Source of the DNA: Gymnorhina tibicen | Taxonomy: Eukaryota > Chordata > Aves > Passeriformes > Artamidae | NCBI GenBank assembly: GCA_013399875.1 | Contig: VXAZ01008167.1 | Location: 1,513,404 to 1,577,403 of the forward strand | Direction of reading: 5' to 3' | Length of the DNA stretch: 64,000 nt | Position numbers and translations under genes: made by a program | Shown: positions 11,434 to 24,500 of the stretch, in pieces | Layout of the letters: each line of letters starts with the position of its first letter | Numbering within the stretch: the first letter of the stretch is position 1 | The notes under the pieces: generated by a model | The model's input: the letters and a program-made list of their open reading frames with translations, nothing else | Told to the model about the DNA's origin: nothing | Database searches by the model: none

Positions 11434-13673
11434 CTTTATTATCATGCCCCTGTGTTCTTGGGGGTGTCTGCCACGGGTGAGGTGCACAGGTTATCCACAG
11501 AGCCATGGGCCCCATGTAAAGGCAGAGGGTAAGGGGATGCCAAAGCAGCTGGGAGAAGGGTGTCAGGACCTTTTGAGGGAATCTGGCTCATCAGCTGTCT
11601 TCAAAGAAGAGAAAGGCTGGAAAATGGAAGAAATAGAAAATCTTGGGTGGGGACTGCAGTGCTGTCCTCTCCCCAAAGAGCATGGTAGGCACAGAGCTGA
11701 GCCATGAGCTTGAGCCACATCCCTCTGTGGACGGTTGGGTTTGAGGTTACAGCTGCACTGGCAGTTAGTTCTGCAGTGGGGTTGGAAGGGCCAGGCGTGT
11801 TCCCCGCTGGGCTGGCCCATTGGGCACTGATCTCGGGCAGGGATCAATGAAACTCTCTGCTGAAGGAATCTCGCAGCTCCACGCCAAGCTGGGCTGTGAA
11901 ACAGGACTGCCTTATCACCACCTCCCTCTGTGGAAATCCTCCAGGCTTGCACACACCCTGGATGTGTGGGAGATGGGGTATTTGGGATGTCGAGTTTCTC
12001 AGGCTTCTCACTCCTCCAGCCCAGGTCTTTCCACCAGAAAGTCCTCATTATGTGAGGAAGTTGCAAATCCATGGTGTAACATTTTCAATGACAACACAGG
12101 GGGAAGGAACAACCTCTAATAAAACAGGAAGCTCCAACATATAATCTGAGGTGTTCATTTCAATTAGGGATGAGCTTCATTACTCCTCAAGTTTTACAGC
12201 TACTGTAGTTCTCAGCTCCTATGAAGGGTGAGACTATATAGGAAATGTCTGCAAAGTCTGATGGAAAGAGTGGGTGAAATTGCACAATGCATTCACCAAT
12301 GAAGTGCCCAGGGTAAGGGTTTATTTAACAGGTCTCTGGCTACAACCAAGAGGCTTATGGATCTTGCCCTGAGGAACAGAGCAAGTTAAAACGCCACTGA
12401 ATACATCTTTCCCACTGAATTTAATTCCTTCTTAGTCCTGTTTTGAGTTGGTGAGTTAATGGCCTAATCACTTGTAACAAAATGTCCCAGCTTAAGCACC
12501 AGGGAGAGTGGGAAATCATACTGCTCATCACTGCTGAGCTGGCATTTATCTGTATAAATAGGAGCATGCTGGGTTACAAAGACATGCCTGAGTTGAAAAT
12601 TGAGGAAAATCAGAGCTTAGTCTTCTCATTTACCCATGCTTTTGAGCTAGAAGAGCAAAGATGTTTGTCTGCCACTCAGTGGCACACAGATGCACATCTG
12701 CCCTGAAAGGTGTGTTGCACGGGTCATGGACAACTCCCCATTCTTCTCTAGGAGACCAGAGTCTGAAGTTGCAGGGCATAGGTAAGCAAACTAATTCAAA
12801 TATTGTAATTAAATCTCATAATTACTATTCCTCCCTTTCATGCTCATCATCACTTGTGGAGCAGTTCAGTTCATATTTGCAGTTCATTGGATCAGCTGTC
12901 TGCCAAGCCACTCTGACCTGGCATGGGGAGAGGACCCAGGCAGGACCCAGCAGTAGCTGCATTTCCTCATCCCACCAGAATCCCATCAGACGTCAAAGAA
13001 ACAGACACTGTTGAGGCACCCCTCCAATGAAGCATGCTCAAGAGCTTTAACCAAACAACTTCACATGCTTCCAAATGCAGATTGTATTTCCAGCTGCAGC
13101 CTGGAGAAGCCACAATCTCCTGACTAGTTTCTCAAAAGGCTGCATTTAGTGATCTCTACCTCACTGAACACTTCAGTAAGTTGCTGGGCAGCCAGAAGCC
13201 TTAGTAGGGGGGTCATTAACTCATCATCAGTCTTTTCCCATGTCCTGAAGTTGCCACCCCTTCAGATCTAGCAGTGGAACTGTACAAGTGTTGCTCCTTA
13301 CAACTCCCAGGGTTGCCTCATCTGCTCACACCTGTAGGCATGTGCTGTCAGCATATGGTTGTACTCCTTTGTCTCTGCCCCAGCTGCACAGTCTAGTCCT
13401 TTCCTTCACCAGTTCTAGCGCTCACCTAACCCTTCTGGAGAGCTGAGTTGGCTCATTCAGTTAGCAAAAGGTTCGTGCATGGATATAATCAGAACCTGAG
13501 CCTAGCACAAGAGAAACAGCAGGAGTGTCTGGCCATGTTAGTGGTAAAAGTGGGTCTGTCGTCACTTGGGAACGGTAAATTGGTTTAATCCCTCTCACCA
13601 ACCCACTGTCATAGACCAACCTTAAACTACCCCTTCCAAAAACACACGGTTCAGAAAATCAGTCAGTCAATAG

Positions 13674-13691
13674 ATAAATAAATAAATAAAT
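13674..13691. repeat. (AAAT)n microsatellite, short
   Basis: About four and a half copies of the AAAT unit follow 'tagat'. Confidence 0.85.
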
Positions 13692-14999
13692 GTTGCTTAC
13701 ATTATTAAGCCTAAATGCCCTCCCCGTTTGGTGGGGAGGGGAGCTCAGGGTAGGAAGGGACCATATAAGCAGTTATTTCAGGAGGTATAGGGATGGGAGT
13801 ACCCGGAGTAGTAAGGAGAATCATGACAAGCAGACAGGGACAATAACCTCTTACCCTGGCTCAATTCTATCTGGAATAACATATCCAATCACAGCCTGAG
13901 ACCACAAATGAAGAGCTAGAGGTATGAGTTTACCTACCCCACAAATCAGTCATCGCACCCAGCCACATTCTGCTGCAAGAACACCTCTGAGAAACCATTC
14001 TAACCATGCTGCAGCTGTGGTTTTGTAGGCTTGAATTTGCAATTGCAGGCTCAGCACTCACTCTGAAAGTGGCTTGTTGTATCTAATTTCAAACAGTGCC
14101 CTGCCTAACAGTCACGAGCGAGGAGCCAGCCAAAGCTACGCAGTGAGGTTATTGTCAGAGTGGAGAACAAGGGGCGTTGCAAAGAAAAGACCTTGGCAGC
14201 CCTGATGGAGGGCTACAGAGGCACACAAGGGCATACACGGGCTGCAAATAATCACACTTACTACAACAGCCCAGCTTCACTGAGCTGCCACTGCAGTGGC
14301 AGAGGCTTTACAGTCAGTCAGACCTTTGCCACACTGGCAAGTTGGCACAGAAAATATGCTGCTCTTTCTGCTGTATTTTTCCACTTGTTGCCATGATGAG
14401 GAAGAATCTCAGATTTCCACCACCAACTCATTAAAGGAGGGTACAAGGACAGTTCCCACCTCCTCTGCCTGTCAATTAATTAGCAAACAGGAGTGTGCTA
14501 TCAGTAAAGGGTTTTCTTCCCTTTGCTTGGGCTCTCAAAAGCAGGTTCTGAATGCAGATTTCTTACCTGAAAGAAATTAGAAAGTACAGCCACAGATGCC
14601 CCATATCACAGAGTACCTGTTTGCATGGGACTGGGGAATAATCTCTGCCTCACTTGAATTTCCAGACACACGGATGATAAAGAAGGCCAGAAAAAAGGAA
14701 CCTTCCACCTATTTCATAGCTGGCTGTGAAAAGTGAGCACCATGCTAATGGCCAGTACAGCTTTAATGGTACAAGGTTCCAGAGATCCCAACTGCTTTTT
14801 GAAAGAACCAAGCATGTGATTCAGTAGCTCTGGCAAAACTCCAGGCACATAATTTCCATCTGACCCTCCACTGTCTTAATGTCATCAGCTTGATAAGACA
14901 CTCCGAGCTATCTTGAAGTGCCACAGCACAATTTGTGAAAGACAGTTTCTTTCAACCTGGAAATAAAATATTTTTGCAACTAATGACGGCATTTTATTT

Positions 15000-15000
15000 A

Positions 15001-15031
<31 letters not shown>

Positions 15032-15033
15032 AT
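15000..15033. repeat. (AAAT)n microsatellite, about 8 copies
   Basis: An uninterrupted TAAA/AAAT run of 34 bases is preceded by TTTATTTA at 14993-15000, which makes a small inverted junction. It is likely to be length-polymorphic. Confidence 0.95.
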
Positions 15034-15437
15034 GTGCCACTACCCTTTACATAGACACCTGCATGTCCTGCTGCCTGGATGGGCCCTTGCTGTCATTAAT
15101 GGAATTCTGTGCACCCATGGAAGACTTCCTGCACAGACTGGATTCCTTGACAAGAGCCTAAATGTAACATAAACTCTGTGCAGATATAGGACTCACCGTT
15201 TGTAAAGCTGTCTGAAAGGGCAATGCATCATACTACACAGTCTAATTCTGGTTGTTCTCTCCATCAGTGAACTTTCCTTAATGTCACTGGAGTTAAAGCA
15301 CTGTGAATAAGTTCAGCTTTTTTTTTTACCTAGTTGAACCTGATCAACAGACTTGGGTGTCCATCATTGAACTTAACGGGCATTTTAATGCTTCCAAAAT
15401 ATGCAAGAGATACCCAGTTATAGATGTGTATACATGT

Positions 15438-16025
15438 TGTTGAGCTCTAACCCCAGCCAGCAACTAAGTACCACACAGAGGCTCACTTACTCCTACCCCC
15501 TCCTCCCACCCCCAGTGGGACAGGGAGGAGAATCAGAAAGAGCTAAAATCTATGGGTTGAGATAAGAACAGTTTAACAAGCGAAATAAAGCTGTCAATAA
15601 CAATAATGATGATGACAATAAGAAGAAGAATTTTGAATAAATGTAAAAGAGAGAGGAATAAACCCAAGAAAGAGAAGTGATGCACAATAAAATTGCTCAT
15701 TACCCACTGACTGATGTTCAGCCCATCCCTGAGCAGTGATCGACCCCTCCTGACCCCCTATTTTATACATGGAGCATGACATTCTAGGGTGTGGAGTATC
15801 CCTTTGGCCAGTTCAGGTCACCTGTCCTGGCCATTCTCCTTCCAGGCTTCTGGTGCACCTCTTCACTGGCAGAGCATGGGACACTGAGAAGTCTTTGACT
15901 CAGGGTAAGCACTGCCTAGCAACAACCAAAACATCAGCGTGTTATCAACTTTATTCTCATACAGAGCCCAAAACACACAAGCTACTAAGAATAAAATTAA
16001 CTCTATCCCAGCTGAAACCAGGACA
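15438..16025 (-). mobile_element. Well-preserved solo LTR of an avian ERVL-like retrovirus (minus orientation)
   Basis: On the minus strand the element starts TGTCCTGGTTTCAGCTGGG at 16025 and ends ...TTAGAGCTCAACA at 15438. This is the complete TG...CA LTR structure of a family widespread in bird genomes. The flanks carry catgt (15433-15437) and catgc (16026-16030), a 5-bp target-site duplication with one mismatch. A TATA-like TATAAAAT lies on the minus strand at about 15760-15767, as expected of an LTR promoter. The AAT/GAT-rich stretch at 15597-15632 is internal to the LTR. No internal retroviral genes flank it, so the provirus has collapsed by LTR-LTR recombination. The minus-strand 62-codon and plus-strand 88-codon frames within it are not genes. 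The ERVL class assignment is from memory of the family. Confidence 0.88.
15760..15767 (-). promoter_or_regulatory. TATA-like box inside the solo LTR
   Basis: Minus-strand TATAAAAT lies roughly in the middle of the LTR, in the position of a U3 promoter TATA box. Whether it is still active cannot be seen from sequence. Confidence 0.45.
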
Positions 16026-16954
16026 CATGCCGTGAAATGCAAGCTTGGTTATTATCAAGGTAATATCTGCAGATTTTGTGCCCCAGAGTCTTCTTAAGCT
16101 ATGTAAGGCACAACTGAAAATCAGTTCCCACACTGAACAGCTAATGTAATATAAATTTTAAATGGATAGAGGACAGATCGATCAGATATAGAAAATACCA
16201 AGAGACAATTAAACAAATAGTGGTCTGAGGGACAGGAGACCTAGCTCACCAGCTGCTTAATACGCCCATGATGCACAAACCCAAAAAAATGAATGTCTTC
16301 AGAGGGATAATTGTCCCTCCCTACGCATGGTGTGTACATACATAAGTAAGTAAAGACATCCATAAGTAAGTAAAGTCATCCACAAGTCAGTCAAACACAG
16401 GAGCAATGGTGCTTAATGGCAGGTGCCACCTGCTAAATCAGAGAAAATCCAGGTGGGCATGGCCAGAGCTCCAAGAAGAGCTACAGCTGCACAAACAGTT
16501 GGCCAGGTGGAGCCTGCAGATTTCTGCAGAAGGATTATGCAATATTGCTGCAAATGTTTTGGAAACACTGTTCATTCTTTTTTCTGTTCACTCAGCAGGG
16601 ATTACAGGCATAGTAACTTCATCTATCATTTGTACAAGGAGATAAGAGCAAGATGGTATAGGGCAGATCAAGCATCTCTCCTTTCCCTGTTGTCACACTT
16701 CCTCCACTGCAGATTTAAAAGGTGTACAGTAGAGCTAATGTGAGCACCTCTTATCTAGTTAATATGAGGTAGGAGAATGTTGAACTAGTTTATTGCTTCC
16801 TGCAGCTGTACCACCTGAGGCTCTGATCTATCTCATCAAATATCATAAATGGCTGTAACGATGGACAGACATGGTCCCACCTTGCAGAAAGGGACCTCTA
16901 GAGAACATAAAACAAGCATGGGGGTCTCTATGGTTGGGGGTCCCCGTAGATGGA
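16026..16954. other. Non-coding stretch between LTR and CR1
   Basis: It contains the 20-bp tandem repeat at 16341-16396. The overlapping plus-strand frames at 16406-16743 (79 and 106 codons) resemble no known protein. Confidence 0.55.
16341..16396. repeat. 20-bp tandem repeat, 2.8 copies
   Basis: The unit cataagtaagtaaagacatc appears at 16341-16360. It repeats at 16361-16380 with one change, and partly at 16381-16396 with several changes (cacaagtcagtcaaac). The decreasing similarity suggests stepwise duplication. Confidence 0.9.
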
Positions 16955-17599
16955 GGCATTTTGTTGCCACCTTTCAGATGTCACAAGATCAAACAACCAA
17001 CAAGGACACTGGGCTCATATCCTGGGTTTCATCAAAAGAAGTGTGTCCAGCAGCTGGAGGGAGGTGTATCTCCCCTGCTGCTTTGCACTTGTGAGACCCC
17101 ATCTGGACTACTGTGGCCAGCACTGGGGCCTCCAACATAAGAACATGGAGCAGTTGGAGTGAACCCAGAGGAGGCCACACAGGTGATCAGAGCCCTGGAA
17201 CACCTCTCCTAAAGAGTCTGGGAGAGCTGGGGCTGTTTGGCCTGGAGAAGAGAAGGCTATGGGGAATCCCCATTGTGGCCTTCCAGTACCTAAAGGGGGC
17301 TACAAGAGAGCTGGAGAGGATGTATAATGATAAGGCAAGGGGGAATGGCTTCACACAGAAAGAGGGAACATTTATATTAGATATAAGGAAGAAATTCCTT
17401 CCTATGAGGGTGGTGAGGTATTGGAACAGGCTGCCCAGAGAAGCTGGGGATGCTTCATCCCTGGAAATGTTCAAGGCCAGGTTGAATGAGGCTTTGAGCA
17501 ATCTGGTCTAGTGGAAGGTGTCCCTGCCCATGGCAGGGGAGTTGGAATGAAATGATCTTTAAGGTCCCTTCCAACCCAAACCATTCTACGATTCTATGA
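16955..17599 (+). mobile_element. CR1 LINE, 3' portion with ORF2 C-terminal remnant (best copy in window)
   Basis: This is a nearly continuous CR1 3' region in sense orientation. It carries the end of ORF2 ('catcaaaagaagtgtgtccagcag') and the 'ctggagaagagaaggct' and 'gatataaggaagaaattcctt' blocks. It then has 'tggaacaggctgcccagagaag' and the terminal tail at 17583-17599 (attctacgattctatga). CR1 is the dominant retrotransposon family of birds and reptiles. Copies are normally 5'-truncated and end in an octamer-like repeat instead of poly-A. The 132-codon plus frame at 17113-17511 and its minus-strand shadow are by-products of this repeat and not a host gene. The 5' boundary is approximate. Confidence 0.95.
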
Positions 17600-20500
17600 C
17601 ATTAGCAGACTGCTCATTACAAAAATGTTTTAGTGAGTTTGGCCCACATATCACCGACCAAGGTATAGAAGATTTTCACATATATTCAAGAAACTTTTTG
17701 CAGAAAAACTTATCAGGCCTTTGAGTGTCTTCACCTGGCCTGATAAAGATTTAATTCTTCTTAGTTGGACAGAGCAAAGAGGAGACTTGCAATGTACATT
17801 AGGACCCTAACTTTACCTAATTTTCAATTACCTAATTAAGCAATTCCTAAATTCACTATATAGTCAAGGAAGAGAAGGGCTCTAGAGGGAGATGCTGCTA
17901 ACCAAAGTTTCCCACTTGGCTTTGTGCCCTGATGTAATTTGATTAAACTAACATCTTCCCCAGTCTCTGAGACGTGAGGGGCCTTTGCCTTGGAGAAGGT
18001 GACTCTGTACATCTCAAATTTCTGATTTGTGATGTTATATGCCATACAAGTGTAAATTATTACAAATGCAAAGTGTGATTAGTTCTCTAATTGCTTACTG
18101 GAAAACCTCTAAACCTTCCACAGTGATGATAAGAAGCATATGGTGAACAGCATTTTCAAAAAACCCAGCTATATTTTCTTGAACAGCACTTTGTTTACAC
18201 ATGATTTGGTTGACTCCCTCCCCCATCCCCAGAGGCTCTTCTTTGAGGGTGTTGAGGAACCCATAGTGTACGAACCACTGACAATATTTACTGAGAGTCT
18301 GGTAGCAATCAAGCAACCTATATGTCTGATTCTCGTTATTAAATATTCCAAACTTTTATTGAGATTATTAGAACCCATTTAATGGCTCATTGAACTTAGA
18401 AACCATGCAATTTTCCTATTAGCCATTTTCACCTAAATATTTATGATACCAGTTCGTACGAGAAATAACAAAAGACACAAAAAAAGAGGAAGAGGGAGGC
18501 ATTTCCTCAGATGCCTGGGAACAAGATCTCTCCATAACTCTAGCATAAACCAGTGGTGCAACTTAAAGGAAGCTAACTGAGAGACACAAAGCAAATCTGA
18601 TGATGATGAAAGGAGAACCTGGTCATGTCGTTAAGGGAGTCTGCATAAATTTGGATACAAGGCTCTTTTCCATGATTAAAGAGAATATTTGTAATTACTC
18701 ATTTCATTTCTTTTGGGTGTGGTAAGGAGTTTTCCAGTCGAATCACTGCCTGGTATAAACTGATCTATCTATTTCAAACTAGAATATAAGTCAAAAGTCC
18801 AACATATTTTCCATCAGCATACTAAAAGCACAGCTGTGACAGAGGAAAAAATCATTATGATTTCTTCTTTGGATGGAGTATTGATGGAATTTTGAGGAGG
18901 ACATAAGCTGTGATAGCTTGGGAACAAATCAATGCAACCTGTGTCTTCAGATCCTCTAAACCCCTTATATTTCTACACACTCTGGGGTCTGAGTTATCAA
19001 CAGAGCAGAAACTAAGAAGACAGAACTGTTCTTTTTATCTAATTATCAGAAAGGACAATCCTACTGCCAGAATTCTTCAATCCAGGTTGTTTGGATACAA
19101 TTCTGTACCAGTCAGAAAGCACAAGCAAAGTCAATGCGGGGCAGAACCCTCAGAAGAAAGTGAAGACAACACAGGCGGTCAGGGCAGACACCACGATCTT
19201 GCTTCTGCTCTGTGCGTGTTCCTTGAAAACAGACATGTTTAAGTCCAGTTGCAACAATGTGGCACTGAGCCTGAGTTAGAGGACTTGGCACTAGCAAGGA
19301 ATTTTTGGCCCAGGCTAGTACTACGATGCACAGCTTCTAGACAGGATCTGGCTTGCATCCAGCTGGCTTGCAGTACTGGGAAAAAGGACATGAAAACTTT
19401 CTGACCCATCCGCAAAGAAGCACTGACGTTCAAGGGCATAATCTTCAAAATTGCTGCCTCATTGTACAAACACCTCTGGTTTTCAGCTTGTGTAGGCTTC
19501 TAATGTTCTGCTTGAGGGCTCTGTAGGAGTGTTGCATAATACAAAGAAGAGCGAAACTTGGCACCTAGCTGACTCCTAAACCTGATCAGGAATGTCAAAA
19601 GCCAGCTGGTTTTCATTTTGGAAGAGAGAGAAGGTGATAGTGTGCACAACCTACCGCTATCAGAAAGGTGAATCAATAACAAATAAAAAATAATGTGAGT
19701 TTCAGTGTTCCCTTGTCTTTTTTTTCCTTCAGGGATAAAAGGCTTGAGCAGAATAGAGAGTAATTCCACCCAGACTGGTGTGAAAGCTGATGTGGGACTG
19801 GTTTTGTGCAATATACATAAGTATGACTGGGAATCTAAATATAGGAGTGACAAATCACTAGGCCTGGGAATTCTCCACTGACGTAGCCATTGCGATGCTA
19901 AAGAAGAGCATGGCTCCAGCTAAATTAGGTCATGAGATATTAGCACCTTTCTCTTTATGTTCCTTTTTCATAAGGAAATAAAATAACACAGGACCCACAG
20001 ATAATAAGATTATAAAGCCAGTAATTTGAAACATAAATAAAGGAAGAACTGAAGTCACGTAAGTCCTCATACCATCCACATATATATATTAAGAGACACT
20101 CCTTTTCCAGGAAGCTTAATCTCCAAAATTATATCTGAGGAATCCTGTCATGGCAATGCAAGAAATAAAAAATATCCAACTGTCTTCTCCTCCCTTCTGA
20201 TGGAATTCTCTGCTCACAAAGTAAAACCACTGGAAAATGCACCTGTTCACAGGGTAAAACAGAGCAGCCTTGGTGGGAGCTGTTCTAAGCCAAAATGCCA
20301 AGTCTTGCAGAAAAATGGCAGGATATGAGCACTTATTTACTGCTGTTAATTCTCACTAAGCTAGGGAGGTGTAGAGGTGTCTAGTGGCAGTCTGCAAGAT
20401 AAGTGACTCTGGGATATAAATGGGTGACTCATATGCACTTGTCTGAGTGCCCCAAGTGAGTAAGATAGTGGGCATGAGGAAACCTGATCTTTTCAGAGAG

Positions 20501-21476
20501 GAGCCTCAGGCAGGGGAAGGTGGACTAGCAACCAACCTAAGGTACAGTGTGTTCCTTGACCTACAATCTGCATTAATATTTTCAGCTAAAAAACATCAGC
20601 AATTAGCTGCCTAAAAGCTCCTAAATTATTTGCTGCATGCACGCAGCAGAGGAAGAAAGAAGCTCATCCCACTTCTCCACTTGGTGTAAGCTCTCTGATG
20701 TCACAGGATGGCACTCTGGTAGCTCAGCTCAGCGAGCACCACCCCAGCTATTCCCCCTGTGGGCAAGTGTCCCAGAGGGACTGTGGGAGAGTAGTGGCTT
20801 CAAGCTTGAGTGTGGAACTCGATCTGTGCTCAAAAGGAAGCATATAGATCCTGCACTGACCTCAGAAGAAAGATTGCAATGTCAGAAATCAAAGCCTCTC
20901 TCTTTGAAACAAGTTCTTCTGGTTTACATCGAAAAATCTCAATTCCATAATCAGGATGACATCACACTAATTCAGGATAGGCCCTGCTTCTGTAAGGCTC
21001 CCCTCTGACCATCATGTGTTGCCTAATTGCCCTTTTTCTCAGTCAACTCAATAATGAAGAATTTGCTATCATCTGCTTTATTTTTAAAATACAGCAAAGC
21101 TGAAGCAAGAATTTTATCTTTCCTTTTTTGTCTATGACAAATGACAAACTTGAGTGATAAGCTATAGTATAAATAAAAGCAGGGAGTCATAAGCAGCATA
21201 CTGAGTAACTACTGGTTTTCAGGCTATCCCTTTATCAGATAGTAAATTAGATATAAAGCCATTTAGTTGAAAGATAATAAGGTTTATGCAACTAATAAGT
21301 AAGTCTTGTAAGGAATACTGCTGACTTCATTGTCTGTGTTAAGTCAATCTCTGCTTGTTAAACCTCTGACCCTCCCCTGGGTCTCCTTCTGTTACCTAGG
21401 AAGAATGACTGGACTTTAAAGTACCTCCTCCTCTCTAGTACATTTTGAAAATACAGGGAGTTAACAACAAAATGCA
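17600..21476. other. Non-coding AT-rich stretch without recognisable gene
   Basis: Open frames do not exceed about 123 codons (20637-21008 plus) and none is recognised. No LTR terminus or CR1 tail was found. Confidence 0.55.
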
Positions 21477-21570
21477 AGAACATAAGAACAGCTACACTAG
21501 GTCGGACCAGAAGTCCATGGAGTCCTAGATCCAATTCCTGGCAGGGGCTAAGAACAGGCAGAAGAAAAAA
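21477..21570 (-). mobile_element. Ancient CR1-like interspersed repeat fragment
   Basis: The opening 'aagaacataagaacagctacactaggtcggaccagaagtccatggagtcc' matches the pattern 'ataagaac-gcc-tactgggtcagaccaaaggtccat'. That pattern begins a very common antisense CR1-type repeat in birds, turtles and crocodilians. The recognisable part is about 60 bases; the rest has decayed. The family name is from memory, so CR1 is the likely but not certain assignment. Confidence 0.55.
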
Positions 21571-24500
21571 GAGAGGACAAGCTGGGCATATGCTTTCCAG
21601 AGCAGCCCTGCTGGCTAGAGATTCTTACCTCAGGAATTTCCAGACTGAAAATACTGGGGTATTGTTCAGAACTGGCCTGCTCCAGCACTTCTGGTCCTCA
21701 TATCTTTGTTATGGTGGTACTGCCCTGCCATGCTCCAGACCACCTCTGCTCAGTCTTGTACATACATATGACAAGACAACAGAAAACTGAGCACCTAGCC
21801 AGATGAGAGATTAGAGATGAGAAGGTAACCAGGATGACCTGGAGACCTGGAAGGAGAACATCTCCTGACTCCCATGACAGCACAGTCCTTCCCAGCACTC
21901 TCACTCTCTCCATGCTTTTGCAGGAGCTGCTCAGCCATCACACGTGCTCATTTTCTCTTCTAAAGCCTCTCTGCTACTTGACGCCCTCAAGACAAACACA
22001 ATTAATCTCTACTGACAGATACAGTGAGCAGTGCTTATTCCTTGCACAGTTCCACTGAAATCTAGGCAAACCATTACTGACATTGATGGAATTTCCCCTT
22101 CTGCTTGCTGAGTGCAGGAACATACAGAGCCCAGCTTTGCTACAATAGGTTGATTTAGCGACACCTAACTCCCACTGCTTTCTGAGGATAGAGAGAGAAG
22201 AGGAAAACACTGTCAAAAGAAAGGAAAGACACAGAGATAATTTGCAGCAGTCTTGTATGAACACCAGTGTAGTAGTAGAAAAACAGGGGGCAGCAGGACA
22301 TACGAGTGCCTGAAGCCCTCCAAATCCTGCATTCCAAGACATACACCTGCACAAGGTTGTATATGTTTGTGTCAAAATCCAAACAGTGACCACAGCTTAA
22401 ACTATTGCATTTTTGCCCCTATCACAGATTGATATTCAAGTCATGGTTGTTCCAGTCCTTTTCCCTCTCTGACAGATTTGGATTCTGCACCTTGGGATGT
22501 TGTGCCACAATAGTGTTCCTTAGTGGGTCGGAGCAAACAGCACTCTGAGTTCAAATGTGGTTAGGCTTTCAAATGAGATACAGATTTTGGGAATCTGGGG
22601 ATTACACGTTACAACTGGAAACCAGAAAGTACCTTCTCTACCCCCTTTTCCAGCTCTTCCTCCTGAAATAAGATTTTTCCAGGCGTTTTATGATCAGATT
22701 GGTCAGTGCAATTTCTGCTACTTTCATCTTTCCTTTTTCTTTCTTTTCTAGGACATGCTATATAGACTACTACTACTACCACTAATAATATAATTTTATA
22801 GCATAACACAGCATCATATGAGACAAAACTCTGAAAATCATGGGAAGCATAAATACACAGCAGTGATAGTCATTGCATGATGTTTCAGTGTACAGCAGAG
22901 AGCACTGTTTGTACCTCTGTTAGATTCAGTTTCCTTTCTGCCATTGAGGAGTTTGCTTAATAGTATCAGTTAAGACCCCAGCCTTCAAAATCTCTGTTTT
23001 CATTTGCAGAAGAAGGAGAACAGGAGGAAGATCAGCAGAGAGCCTAAGTGAGAGATGTGTATATGTTCCCTGGGATGTAATTTTTAGTGGTGTCAAAACT
23101 GCCGGAAAGATAAAGGAACTTGAAGGAAAAATATGTGCATCTGCAAATGAGTTCCATCTTTTCAGTTGACAAGCATCAGAATTAAGAAGGAATGCAGGAA
23201 AGCAAAACAGACAATGGGACACTCGCCCATCTTTTCCTACCTTTTCAGAAAACAGACCCTGTGAGAAAAAATTGTCACACACAGAAGACAGCTTCTCTCT
23301 CTGAGCAGGCTGGCTGTGATGAGACAAGCCATGGTGCCACTCGCCTGAGTGCACAAGTGTGCCCAGAGCCCTCTCACAGGGATCCTTGCTGGTAAATCAG
23401 GACCTCGCAGCACATTCTGTTCTGCACCTTGGGATGTCATCCTGTTATTACTAACACTTATTTGTGTTGGGGAAGGTTCCCAAAGGTCTGCCTTTCCAGG
23501 TCAAGGACCTCATTGTGTTTGGCATAGCAGAGAGAGAAAATCTATTCCTGAAGAGCTGACACTTCAAACAGAAAGTGCTAGCAGCAGTGAGAACCCAAAC
23601 TGAAATTCGGGAGAGATTTCATTTCTTCATCAAATCACTTGACTATAAGAAAAACAGAACTGAGAAAAAAATATGCTCAGAGATATACTATAACTAATTT
23701 AATTCATAATTAAATGTTTATGTGTCAGCTACCCTTACAAGTGGGTCTTTCAGCAACCACTGAAAACAGGAGTCTACTTTAAAAACAAATCTGTTAACAC
23801 CTGAAGGCTGTAATCAGCACTAATGCAATCACTTAAATTGGTAACGTTTTTCATTTCATTGTATTGGTTTGTATTCATTTTTGGGAGCTAAATTGGCCAT
23901 GAATGATGAAGATATTGTAATTTGATTTCATACCAGAAATGGGTATGAAATCAAATTGGGCCAACAGGGCATCATTCTGTTTGTCACTGTAAACAGTACT
24001 ACAGAAATGAAATAATAGGAGGGTACTGGGATTTTTAAGAATTTGAGAAAATGCTGAGCTGAGAAGTGCATGACTATATCAATCCTGGAGCTCAACAGAG
24101 GCTTCTGTCCAGTGTGACATTTCATGTGCACCACTAATACAGGCTCCTTCCTACTCACTGGATAAAATCTATTCAAATGCATCAACTTCACAAATGTTTT
24201 TATTAAAGCTCAGGCATGGACAAACTCAAAGGTTAACTCTGTCCTCTGGGCATAGGGGGACAGGGAATAGCATCATCTAATCATGCTGCAATTCCTGGGG
24301 ATCAGGCAGTTCAGCTGTTTCAGAAAACGTAGCATCTCTACTGAAAATTCAGAGATGCTGAAAGGGACACACTTAAAGGTATAGAGTGCAGTATTTCATA
24401 TTGAAATATTAGTTGGTCCAGCTTGAATAGAGCTGCATTACATATACTTCTTCCTTTTCTCTACAATTTCCTCACCAGAGCAATCCCTAACTTGTGGCAT

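Larger units (their letters stand above)
11434..15437. other. Non-coding stretch with (AAAT)n microsatellites
   Basis: A 169-codon minus-strand frame (11563-12072) overlaps plus-strand frames of similar size and has no recognisable domain, so it is treated as chance. Two AAAT microsatellites are listed separately. A short run of stop-poor sequence near 13.7-13.9 kb is also unrecognised. Confidence 0.55.

Noticed and set aside
11563..12072. 169-codon minus-strand open frame
   Set aside because: No recognisable domain. It is overlapped by plus-strand frames in the same patch and has no convincing splice or promoter context, so chance is a sufficient explanation.
17113..17511. 132-codon plus-strand open frame and its minus-strand shadow
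   Set aside because: It lies wholly inside the CR1 3' region; the open reading is a by-product of the repeat.
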